A stretch of 64,000 bases of DNA from Paraburkholderia guartelaensis. Its GTDB lineage: Bacteria > Pseudomonadota > Gammaproteobacteria > Burkholderiales > Burkholderiaceae. The notes beneath the pieces were generated by a model that searched no databases, had not been told where the DNA came from, and saw nothing but the letters and a program-made list of their open reading frames with translations. The stretch spans positions 1-64,000 of the forward strand of contig NZ_SMOD01000023.1 in assembly GCF_004353905.1 (NCBI RefSeq), in the 5' to 3' direction. The translations under genes were made by a program, and so were the position numbers. Shown in pieces: positions 57,392 through 64,000 of the stretch; position 1 is the first letter of the stretch, and every line of letters starts with the position of its first letter.

Positions 57392-59308
57392 TCAGTCGCG
57401 CGCCGAGGGCGAAGCGCCGTGGCTCAGCCAGTCGAGCACGGCCGAAGCATCGTCGTCGGCATGCTCGCGCGCCTTTTCGACGGCGTTGCCCAGGTCCGCA
57501 TCGGGCGAAGCACGGCGAATCGCGACGCCCACCGCGAGGATGTCGATCATCAGCAGATGCAGGATGCGCGAGATCATCGAAAGCTGCGATTCGCGCATCT
57601 CGATGTGATCGGTTTCGAGCGCCACAGTCGCGCGCTTGGCGAGCGGCGTGTTGCTCGATGTGATCGCGATCACCTTCGCGCCCGCCTGCATGGCGACGTC
57701 GAGCACGCGCAGCAGTTCCGGCGCGCGGCCGGACTTCGAGACGGCCACGATCACATCGCCCTTGCCGAGCAGTGCGGCGGAAGCGGCCTGCATGTACAGG
57801 TCGCCATAGGCGATGGTCGGGATGCCGAAGCGGAAGAACTTGTAGTGCGCGTCCTGCGCGACGATGTGCGAGTTGCCGAGGCCATAGAACTCGATGCGGC
57901 GCGCGCCGTTGAGCAGCGTGATCGCATTCTCGACCTGCTCGAAGTTCAGGTGCTCGCGCAACTGCAGGATGGCCGAGACGGTGTTGTCGAGCACCTTCGC
58001 GCCGAAGTCGGTGGCGGTGTCGCCCAGATGCACCTGGCTGTGGCTCACCGGAATCGTGCCCGTGAGGCCCGTGGCCAGCTTGAGCTTGAAGTCCGAGAGG
58101 CCCTGGCAGCCAAGCGACCGGCAGAAGCGGATCACCGTGGGCTGGCTCACGTCGGCCTTGCGCGCGATATCGACGATCGGGTCGTTGATGATCGAGCGGG
58201 GATGGTTGAGCGCGAGGTCGGCCACGCGGCGCTCGGCGGGTGTGAGCGCGTCGCGCATCTGGCGAATGCGTTCGAACACGGCCGACGATCCGCCGCCTGC
58301 GCGATTCGACAGTTGCTCAGCGAGAATCGCCGAAACGCCGAGGAACGCCGGATACTCCGCCGTGATCACGTAGGTGGGCACGTTCGAGAGATAGGCGTCG
58401 AAACGGCCCTTCGCCTCGAAACGCTGGCGGAACGACGAGCGCGTGAAGAGATCGCCCAGGCGCGGCACCACGCCGCCGCCGATATAGATGCCGCCGAGCG
58501 AACCGAGCGTCATCGCGATGTTGCCCGCAAAGCTGCCGAGAATGCCGCAGAAGCATTCGACGGTTTCCACCGCGAGCGCCTCGCCGTCATGCGCGCGCTG
58601 CACGATTTCGGCCGGGTTGATGTCCGCGGGCACTTTCTTCTTGTCGCGTGCGGCGAGCGCGCGATAGATGAGCTCGACACCGGGCCCTGCGCATACGCGC
58701 TCGAACGACACATGAGGCCACTTCTTGCGCGCGAACTGCAGCACGATGTCTTCGCGCTCGTCCTGCGGCGAGAAGCTTGCGTGGCCGCCTTCGCTGCCGA
58801 GTGCGATCCAGCGGTCGTCGGCGGGAATCAGGCCCGAGACGCCGAGACCCGTGCCCGGCCCGAGCAGGCCGATCACGCTGTTCTGGCGGCGCTGGCCGCC
58901 GCCTACTTGCACGCGCTGCGAGTCGGTCAAGCCGGGCAGCGCCATGGCGAGCGCGGTGAAATCGTTGACGACCAGCAGCGTGTCGAAGCCGAGCGCGCGG
59001 CGCGTCGCTTCGATCGAGAAGGTCCAGTCGTGATTGGTCATGCGCACCTGGTCGCCGTCGACCGGATTCGCAATCGCGATGGCCGCATGATTCACGCGGC
59101 CAATCTTGTTGTCCTTCAGGTATTGCTGGATCACTTCCGCGACGCCGGGATACTGCGCACACGGATACACGCGCACCTGGCCGATTTCGCCCGGACCCGT
59201 TTCCAGCGCGAAGCGCGCGTTGGTTCCGCCGATGTCGGCGAGCAGCCTCGGACCGTCGGCGTGCTGGCCTGCGCCAGGGGCGTTTTTATTAGGCGCACCA
59301 GTAGACAT
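57392..59308 (-). CDS. glk: Glucokinase fused to RpiR/HexR-type transcriptional regulator
   Basis: A 638-residue two-function protein. Residues about 20-340 are a ROK-independent bacterial glucokinase: ADIGGTNARFALE (about 24-36), LLGPGTGLGVSGLI (about 153-166) and GSLGGIYIGGG (about 284). From about 350 an RpiR-type winged helix (KADVSQPTVIRFCRSLGCQG, about 410-429) and a SIS sugar-phosphate domain (RIEFYGLGNSHIVAQDA, about 480) follow. The fusion is typical of Burkholderiaceae. Phosphorylates glucose, and the second half probably senses KDPG or glucose-6-phosphate and binds the operator at 61658-61676. It is last in zwf-pgl-glk. Confidence 0.93.
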   Translation of the reverse strand: MSTGAPNKNAPGAGQHADGPRLLADIGGTNARFALETGPGEIGQVRVYPCAQYPGVAEVIQQYLKDNKIGRVNHAAIAIANPVDGDQVRMTNHDWTFSIEATRRALGFDTLLVVNDFTALAMALPGLTDSQRVQVGGGQRRQNSVIGLLGPGTGLGVSGLIPADDRWIALGSEGGHASFSPQDEREDIVLQFARKKWPHVSFERVCAGPGVELIYRALAARDKKKVPADINPAEIVQRAHDGEALAVETVECFCGILGSFAGNIAMTLGSLGGIYIGGGVVPRLGDLFTRSSFRQRFEAKGRFDAYLSNVPTYVITAEYPAFLGVSAILAEQLSNRAGGGSSAVFERIRQMRDALTPAERRVADLALNHPRSIINDPIVDIARKADVSQPTVIRFCRSLGCQGLSDFKLKLATGLTGTIPVSHSQVHLGDTATDFGAKVLDNTVSAILQLREHLNFEQVENAITLLNGARRIEFYGLGNSHIVAQDAHYKFFRFGIPTIAYGDLYMQAASAALLGKGDVIVAVSKSGRAPELLRVLDVAMQAGAKVIAITSSNTPLAKRATVALETDHIEMRESQLSMISRILHLLMIDILAVGVAIRRASPDADLGNAVEKAREHADDDASAVLDWLSHGASPSARD

Positions 59309-59990
59309 CGAGTCTCACTCCCTTGTCGTTCGCCAGCTTCGAGATGGCGTTGTTTTGTTCGGCCGCGGCGGCCTGCTGCAGCACTTCGAGCTTGCGCTGT
59401 CCCGCGATCAGCAGGAACAGCCGATCGACCTGGCGCAGCGCCTGCATCGACCACGAGACGCGCGCGTGGGGCGCTGCCTGCGGATGCACGGCCACGAACG
59501 GGCGCGCCGTGGTGATCGCTTCGTGCCATTCGGGGGCGTCGGCGAAAATCGAGGCCGTATGGCCGTCTTCGCCCATGCCGAGCACGGCGACGTTCGGCAG
59601 CTTGCGGGTCGGGTCGGCATTGAGCGCGGCGACATGCGCGTCGAGATCCTGCGCCACGTCGACGAGCGGCAGGAAGTGCGCGCCGGCTGCTTCGTGCGTA
59701 AGCAGCGTCTCGCGCGCGAGGCGCGCGTTGCTCGCGGAGTCGGTGTCCGGCACCCAGCGGTCGTCGACGAGCGTGACGTCGATGTGCGCCCAGTCGAAAC
59801 GGTGCGTCGAAAGGGCCTCGAGGAAGGGGCGCGGGCTCGTGCCGCCGGAGACGGCGAGCGTTGCACGGCGCGCGGCAGTGCCGGGCGCCGCTTGCTGAGC
59901 GGCGAGCGACGCATGTAGCGCGTCGCCCACGGCTCGCGCCAGCGCGTCGGATTGGACACGCGGGTCGTCGAATACGTGAAGCTCGATCAC
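59289..59990 (-). CDS. pgl: 6-phosphogluconolactonase
   Basis: Hydrolyses 6-phosphogluconolactone to 6-phosphogluconate. From the GTG at 59990, directly behind GGAGGAGAA, it has 233 residues, the usual size; the longer frame from 60074 adds a His/Pro-rich stretch. ATLAVSGGTSPRPFLEAL (about 42-59), VTLVDDRWVPDTDSASN (about 71-87), LGMGEDGHTASIF (about 137-149) and the terminal region match DevB/Pgl. It overlaps the downstream glk start by 20 nt, so the two are coupled. Confidence 0.93.
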   Translation of the reverse strand: MIELHVFDDPRVQSDALARAVGDALHASLAAQQAAPGTAARRATLAVSGGTSPRPFLEALSTHRFDWAHIDVTLVDDRWVPDTDSASNARLARETLLTHEAAGAHFLPLVDVAQDLDAHVAALNADPTRKLPNVAVLGMGEDGHTASIFADAPEWHEAITTARPFVAVHPQAAPHARVSWSMQALRQVDRLFLLIAGQRKLEVLQQAAAAEQNNAISKLANDKGVRLDVYWCA

Positions 59991-60083
59991 TTCTCCTCCA
60001 TGCTGCTTTTTTGTAGGTCTATCGGGTCGTTCATCTGTCCGGTCCGGCGTCGCGCTCGCGGGGCGCGCCGCCATGCAATCTCA

Positions 60084-61553
60084 TCAGTTCTCTTCTTCGA
60101 GCCAGCAGGTGCCGTGCTGCGCGAGCATCGCGCTCGAAGCCGCCGGTCCCCACGTGCCGGCCGCGTACGGCTTGGGTGCGCGCGGTGAAGCCGCCCACTC
60201 GTTGAGGATCGGCTCGACCCACGTCCACGCCGCTTCCTGCTCGTCGCGCCGCACAAAGAGCGCGAGGCGCCCGTTGATCACGTCGAGCAGGAGGCGCTGG
60301 TAGGCCTCCATCTGGCCTTCGCGGAAGAACTGGTCGAACGCGAGATCCAGATGCACGCTCGCGAGATTCATGCCTTCGCCGGGCTGCTTCGCAAGGCAGT
60401 AGAGGCGGATGTTCTCGTTCGGCTGCAGGCGGATCACGAGGCGGTTCGCGCCGGGACGCAGCGCCGGCGCGCCAAGCGCCGAATGCGGCACGGGGCGGAA
60501 GTTCACGACGATCTCGGCCACGCGGTCGGCAAGACGCTTGCCGGTGCGCAGGAAGAAGGGCACGCCCGCCCAGCGCCAGTTCTCGATCTCCACCTTCAGC
60601 GCGACGAAGGTTTCCGTGTGGCTTTCGGGCTTCACGCCATGCTCGGTCGCATAGCCCGGTACCGCCTGGCCGCGGATCACGCCCGCGTGATACTGCCCGC
60701 GCACCGCGACCTTGCTGATGTCGAGCGGGTTGATCGGCTTGAGCGCACGCAGCACACGAAGCTTTTCGTCACGCACCGAATCCGAATCCATCGAATGCGG
60801 CGGCTCCATGGCGACGATCGAGAGCAACTGCAACAGGTGATTTTGCACCATGTCGCGCAGCGCGCCAGTGTTGTCATAAAAGTCGCCGCGAGCTTCGACG
60901 CCCAGTTCTTCGGCGATCGTGATCTGGATGCTCTCGACCCACTCGCGGCGCCACAGTGGCTCGAAGAGGGCGTTGCCGAAACGCAGCGCGAGCAGGTTCT
61001 GCACCGGCTCCTTGCCGAGATAGTGGTCGATCCGGTAGATCTGGCCTTCGGCGAAGATCTCGCCCACGGCGTCGTTGATCGCATTCGACGACTTGAGGTC
61101 GTAGCCGAGCGGCTTTTCCAGCACGATGCGCGCGTTCTCGTTCAGGCCCACGGCGGCGAGCGCGCGGCAGATCGGCACGAACAGCGAGGGGCCCGTCGCC
61201 AGATAGAACACACGAATGCCGGGCAGCGACGCGATGCCGTCGCGCAGATGCGTGAAGTCTTCGGCGCGCGAGAGGTCGAGCTTCACATAGACGATGCGCT
61301 CGAGGAAGCTGGCCCACGCGTTGTCGTCGAAGCTGCCGTTCTTCGTCACATGCGGCTTGACGTGCTCATCGACCCATTGGATGTACGCTGCGCGATCCTC
61401 TTCGTGGCGCGCGACGCCCACGATCTTGCCGGACTCTGCGAGCATGCCTGAACGGTGCGCTTCATACAGGGCTGGGAGGATCTTGCGCATCGACAGGTCG
61501 CCGGTGGCGCCGAAGAGCACGAACGTGAAACCTGAATCGATCTGGGTTTGCAT
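60084..61553 (-). CDS. zwf: Glucose-6-phosphate 1-dehydrogenase
   Basis: Oxidises glucose-6-phosphate to 6-phosphogluconolactone with NAD(P), the entry to the Entner-Doudoroff and pentose-phosphate pathways. The 489 residues have the nucleotide-binding FVLFGATGDLSMRKILPAL (about 11-29) and the substrate/active-site peptide IDHYLGKEPVQNLLALRF (about 177-194) with catalytic His. EKPLGYDL lies near 145. First gene of the zwf-pgl-glk/rpiR operon; pgl begins 94 nt downstream. Its promoter overlaps the HexR-like operator. Confidence 0.97.
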   Translation of the reverse strand: MQTQIDSGFTFVLFGATGDLSMRKILPALYEAHRSGMLAESGKIVGVARHEEDRAAYIQWVDEHVKPHVTKNGSFDDNAWASFLERIVYVKLDLSRAEDFTHLRDGIASLPGIRVFYLATGPSLFVPICRALAAVGLNENARIVLEKPLGYDLKSSNAINDAVGEIFAEGQIYRIDHYLGKEPVQNLLALRFGNALFEPLWRREWVESIQITIAEELGVEARGDFYDNTGALRDMVQNHLLQLLSIVAMEPPHSMDSDSVRDEKLRVLRALKPINPLDISKVAVRGQYHAGVIRGQAVPGYATEHGVKPESHTETFVALKVEIENWRWAGVPFFLRTGKRLADRVAEIVVNFRPVPHSALGAPALRPGANRLVIRLQPNENIRLYCLAKQPGEGMNLASVHLDLAFDQFFREGQMEAYQRLLLDVINGRLALFVRRDEQEAAWTWVEPILNEWAASPRAPKPYAAGTWGPAASSAMLAQHGTCWLEEEN

Positions 61554-61647
61554 GAGTCTCAGTCAGAGTCCTGGGGGGCCGCTGAAGGGTACAACGGGTG
61601 CCCTTCTGTGTGGGCGATCGGGCGGCCGTAGTCCGATAAAATTTTTT

Positions 61648-61676
61648 TTGACACTGAATTGTAGTTTAACTACAAT
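61648..61676 (+). promoter_or_regulatory. Strong sigma-70 promoter for gtsA
   Basis: TTGACA (61648-61653, perfect), a 17-nt spacer and TACAAT (61671-61676). The operator lies within it, so a bound repressor would block initiation. Confidence 0.8.
61658..61676. promoter_or_regulatory. HexR-type operator palindrome
   Basis: ATTGTAGTTTAACTACAAT is a perfect 19-bp palindrome with a central T. It matches the general TTGTARTTNAAYTACAA pattern known for HexR, the RpiR-family repressor of central glucose metabolism. It overlaps the -10 of both divergent promoters. The HexR-like domain is encoded 2 kb away in the glk fusion. Confidence 0.82.
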
Positions 61677-61685
61677 CCAAATCAA
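61658..61685 (-). promoter_or_regulatory. Promoter for zwf-pgl-glk
   Basis: On the minus strand TTGATT (61685-61680), a 16-nt spacer and TACAAT (61663-61658) predict a start near 61651, about 98 nt before zwf. It is mirror-imaged over the same operator as the gtsA promoter. Confidence 0.65.
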
Positions 61686-62128
61686 GAGGTAACGTTCATT
61701 CGATGAAAAAAGCGTGAAACGCAGCCAGCAAGGCGGTTTGCGCGGTTTCGCGAGTGGACGGATCGCCCCCCATGTTAACGGAGAACAACGCGGGACTCAG
61801 CCCGGCTTGCCAGTGAGCCGAGCGCCCGGTTCCGCAGCGTGCGGGGGCTTCAAGGCCGTGTGACGCAAGCGGCGCCTCGGCCGGCCAGGTGGCCGGTGAA
61901 AATCAAAAGAGGAGACAGTCAAGTTGCATTCCGAACCACTCATCTCTTGAGCGTCTGCGGCCGGTAACCGGCACGCGGCCCGCGCGCATCTAATGAAAAG
62001 CACGCGCGCGCGGCACTCCGGCGCCCGTCCGTCCAGTGTTTTGCCTGTTTTGCCTGTTTGACCAACCACCGCACCCTGGCGATCAGGGGCCAATCGTTTT
62101 TTGTTCAGGTGTCTGGAGGAGATAAGCA

Positions 62129-63376
62129 ATGAAATTCCGCGCGATCATGGGCGCCCTGTGCGCAGCAGGTCTGTTGGGCGGCGTCGCCACGGCGCAAGCT
62201 GCCGAGTCTCTCGAAGTGCTGCACTGGTGGACTTCGGGCGGCGAATCGAAGGCCGTCGGCGTGCTCAAGGACGACATGACGAAGCAGGGCTATGTGTGGA
62301 AGGACTTCGCGGTCGCCGGTGGCGCGGGCGCGGCGGCAATGACCGCACTGAAGACCCAGGTGATCTCGGGTAACGCACCGACGGCCGCCCAGATCAAGGG
62401 GCCGCTGATCCAGGAATGGGCTGACCAGGGCGTGCTGGTGAACGTCGACTCCGTCGCCGGCGACTGGAAGGCCAACCTGCCTCCGCAAATCGACAAGATC
62501 ATGCACGCCGACGGCCACTACGTTGCAGCGCCGTTCTCGGTGCACCGCGTGAACTGGGTGTGGATCAACAAGGCAGCGCTCGACAAGGTGGGCGGCAAGG
62601 CGCCGACCACGTGGCCGGAATTCTTCGCGCTGGCTGACAAGATGAAGGCCGCAGGCATCCAGCCGGTCGCCGCTGGCGGCCAGCCGTGGCAAGACCTGAC
62701 GCTGTGGGAAGACGTGGTCCTCTCGCAGGGCGCGGACTTCTACAAGAAGGCGCTCGTCGACCTCGACCAGAAGACGCTCACGTCGCAGCAGATGGTCGGC
62801 GTGTTCGACACGGTCCGCAAGATCGAGTCGTACATGGATAACGGCCGCACGGGCCGCGACTGGAACCTCGCCACGGCCATGGTCATCAACGGCAAGGCCG
62901 GCATGCAGTTCATGGGCGACTGGGCCAAGGGCGAGTTCGCGAACGCGAACAAGCAGCCGGATACGGACTACGTTTGCGCAGCAGTGCCGGGCACGGCAAA
63001 GGCCTACACTTTTAACGTCGACTCGTTCGTGTTCTTCCAGCAGAAGGGCCAGAAGGAAGCAACGCCTGGCCAGCTCGCGCTCGCGAAGACGATCATGAGC
63101 CCGGGCTTCCAGGAGCAGTTCAGCCTGTACAAGGGTTCGATTCCGGTTCGTCTCGGCGTGGACATGAGCAAGTTCGACGCATGCGCGAAGAAGTCGTACG
63201 CGGATGAGCAGGTCGCGATCAAGGCCGGCGGCTATGTGCCGTCGCTCGCTCACGGCATGGCTCAGCCGGACGCTACGGCCGGTGCGATCACCGACGTCGT
63301 GACGAAGTTCATGAACTCGAACCAGGATTCGAAGAGCGCGGTGGAAGCGCTCGCGAAGGCTGCGAAGACGAAGTGA
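62129..63376 (+). CDS. gtsA: Glucose/mannose ABC transporter substrate-binding protein (GtsA-like)
   Basis: A periplasmic sugar-binding lipoprotein-free protein of 415 residues. A signal peptide (MKFRAIMGALCAAGLLGGVATAQAAES) is cut before about AES. The mature start LEVLHWWTSGGESKAV and AQIKGPLIQEW are the pattern of Pseudomonas GtsA-type glucose-binding proteins. Two Cys (about 288 and 346) are present. GGAGGAGA sits 8 nt before the ATG. It begins a gts operon and lies divergent to zwf under one operator, which supports glucose as substrate. Confidence 0.88.
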   Translation: MKFRAIMGALCAAGLLGGVATAQAAESLEVLHWWTSGGESKAVGVLKDDMTKQGYVWKDFAVAGGAGAAAMTALKTQVISGNAPTAAQIKGPLIQEWADQGVLVNVDSVAGDWKANLPPQIDKIMHADGHYVAAPFSVHRVNWVWINKAALDKVGGKAPTTWPEFFALADKMKAAGIQPVAAGGQPWQDLTLWEDVVLSQGADFYKKALVDLDQKTLTSQQMVGVFDTVRKIESYMDNGRTGRDWNLATAMVINGKAGMQFMGDWAKGEFANANKQPDTDYVCAAVPGTAKAYTFNVDSFVFFQQKGQKEATPGQLALAKTIMSPGFQEQFSLYKGSIPVRLGVDMSKFDACAKKSYADEQVAIKAGGYVPSLAHGMAQPDATAGAITDVVTKFMNSNQDSKSAVEALAKAAKTK

Positions 63377-63403
63377 GCAAAGTAGGTTAGTGCTGTAAGA
63401 CGG

Positions 63404-63427
63404 GGGGCGCCACACGTGGCGCGCCCC
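63404..63427 (+). other. GC-rich hairpin between gtsA and gtsB
   Basis: GGGGCGCCAC (63404-63413) can pair with GTGGCGCGCCCC (63416-63427, one 2-nt bulge) 27 nt after gtsA. There is no T tract. Such stems often stabilise the mRNA of the abundant binding protein and lower permease expression. Confidence 0.6.
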
Positions 63428-63500
63428 GGGCATGACGGTTCACCCTCTGAACCCCATCATCGTGCGGAACCCGTTTTCGCACCGTACCAGGAGTTGCGCA

Positions 63501-64000
63501 GTGACTGCTTCTCTTAGCGGCAACGGCAAGGCGGCCACGCCTGCTACCCGCCGCGCGTCGCCGATGGCGGCGCTCGCAGACCGCTGGATTCCGAAGCTGG
63601 TGCTTTCGCCCAGCATTCTGATCAGCCTCGTATTCGTCTACGGTTTCATTCTTATCACCGGTTATCTGTCGCTCTCCAATTCGCGACTGATGCCGCGCTA
63701 TGAATTCGCGGGTCTCGACCGCTATCGCGAGCTGTTCGCGAACGACGTCTGGTGGACGTCGGCGCAGAACCTCGGATGGTTCGGCATCCCGTTCATCGCG
63801 ATCTGCGTAGGGCTCGGGCTGTTCCTCGCGATCCTGCTCGACCAGCAGATTCGTCAGGAAGGCGCGCTGCGCGCAGTGTTCCTCTATCCGATGGCGCTCT
63901 CGTACATCGTGACGGGCACGGCATGGCAGTGGATCTTCAATCCGGACCTCGGCATTCAGCAGGTGATGCACAGCATCGGCTGGACGAGCTTCCATATCGA
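63501..64000 (+). CDS. gtsB: Sugar ABC transporter permease (GtsB-like), partial
   Basis: An inner-membrane MalF-type permease running off the right edge, with 166 residues visible. GTG at 63501 follows AGGAG by 7 nt. After a Thr/Ala/Arg-rich tail, helix 1 is KLVLSPSILISLVFVYGFIL (about 31-50). A LYPMALSYIVTGTAWQWIF stretch (about 129) precedes the coupling loop, which lies outside. Second gene of the gts operon; gtsC, and probably an ATPase, should follow. Confidence 0.87.
   Translation, partial: MTASLSGNGKAATPATRRASPMAALADRWIPKLVLSPSILISLVFVYGFILITGYLSLSNSRLMPRYEFAGLDRYRELFANDVWWTSAQNLGWFGIPFIAICVGLGLFLAILLDQQIRQEGALRAVFLYPMALSYIVTGTAWQWIFNPDLGIQQVMHSIGWTSFHI

Larger units (their letters stand above)
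61554..62128 (+). other. Divergent regulatory region between zwf and gtsA
   Basis: It carries overlapping divergent promoters and a HexR-like palindrome at 61648-61685, then a leader of about 445 nt before gtsA. The leader contains a 9-bp tandem TGTTTTGCC (62037-62045, 62046-62054) with a third degenerate copy, and a hairpin CCTGGCGATCAGG shortly before TTTTTTG at 62096. No ORF recognised. Confidence 0.7.

Overview
The window is a stretch of high-GC beta-proteobacterial chromosome, most likely Burkholderiaceae (Paraburkholderia, Caballeronia or Burkholderia). The evidence is the codon use, the glucokinase-RpiR fusion, the zwf-pgl-glk order beside a glucose ABC transporter, the RibBA with a degenerate second domain, and the housekeeping gene orders. 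Nearly all of it is core metabolism. I see no prophage, rRNA or CRISPR. The only mobile DNA is the end of an IS21-family element (1-290), which has cut an amino-acid permease gene.

Layout. 1-8 kb: IS21 end, permease remnant, then dut, an LLM flavin oxidoreductase, coaBC, lspA-ileS and ribF, all on the minus strand. 8-16 kb: purN, an RsmB/NOP methyltransferase, a fatty acid desaturase and nadA-nadC on plus, with nadB converging. 16-24 kb: rpmB-rpmG, radC, fkpB-ispH, a roughly 1 kb regulatory gap, then the branched-chain amino-acid transporter livHMGF. 24-31 kb: argD with a GNAT gene, a 2Fe-2S reductase, an epimerase, rsuA and poxB. 31-39 kb: tRNA-Leu, hemN, a YkgJ protein, a DUF1439 lipoprotein, uppP, trmB, tRNA-Gly, YggT and EthD genes. 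39-46 kb: a Pro/Tyr-rich secreted protein, LysE exporter, gabD, ubiD and a lytic transglycosylase. 46-55 kb: an aminotransferase and the riboflavin genes (nusB, ribH, ribBA, ribE, ribD), split by an orphan HigA and an ABC exporter, then hemL. 55-64 kb: an EVE-like protein, a Bcr/CflA pump, the glk/rpiR fusion-pgl-zwf operon and, divergently, gtsA-gtsB.

The most striking observation is upstream of argD (25585-25765, minus strand). A promoter abuts the ATG of a 16-codon ORF, MNCILSALRRRRSPHL, with four consecutive Arg codons. The ORF is followed by a segment that can pair with the left arm of a rho-independent terminator lying 50 nt before argD. This has the full logic of ribosome-mediated attenuation responding to arginine. 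A second regulatory highlight is the 19-bp palindrome ATTGTAGTTTAACTACAAT (61658-61676). It fits the HexR operator and sits inside overlapping divergent promoters for zwf-pgl-glk/hexR and the gts glucose transporter, so the RpiR domain encoded by the operon probably controls both. Other items are a terminated leader transcript before livH, a pair of paralogous small proteins each downstream of a tRNA gene, several leaderless-looking genes, and an orphan HigA with its own operator.
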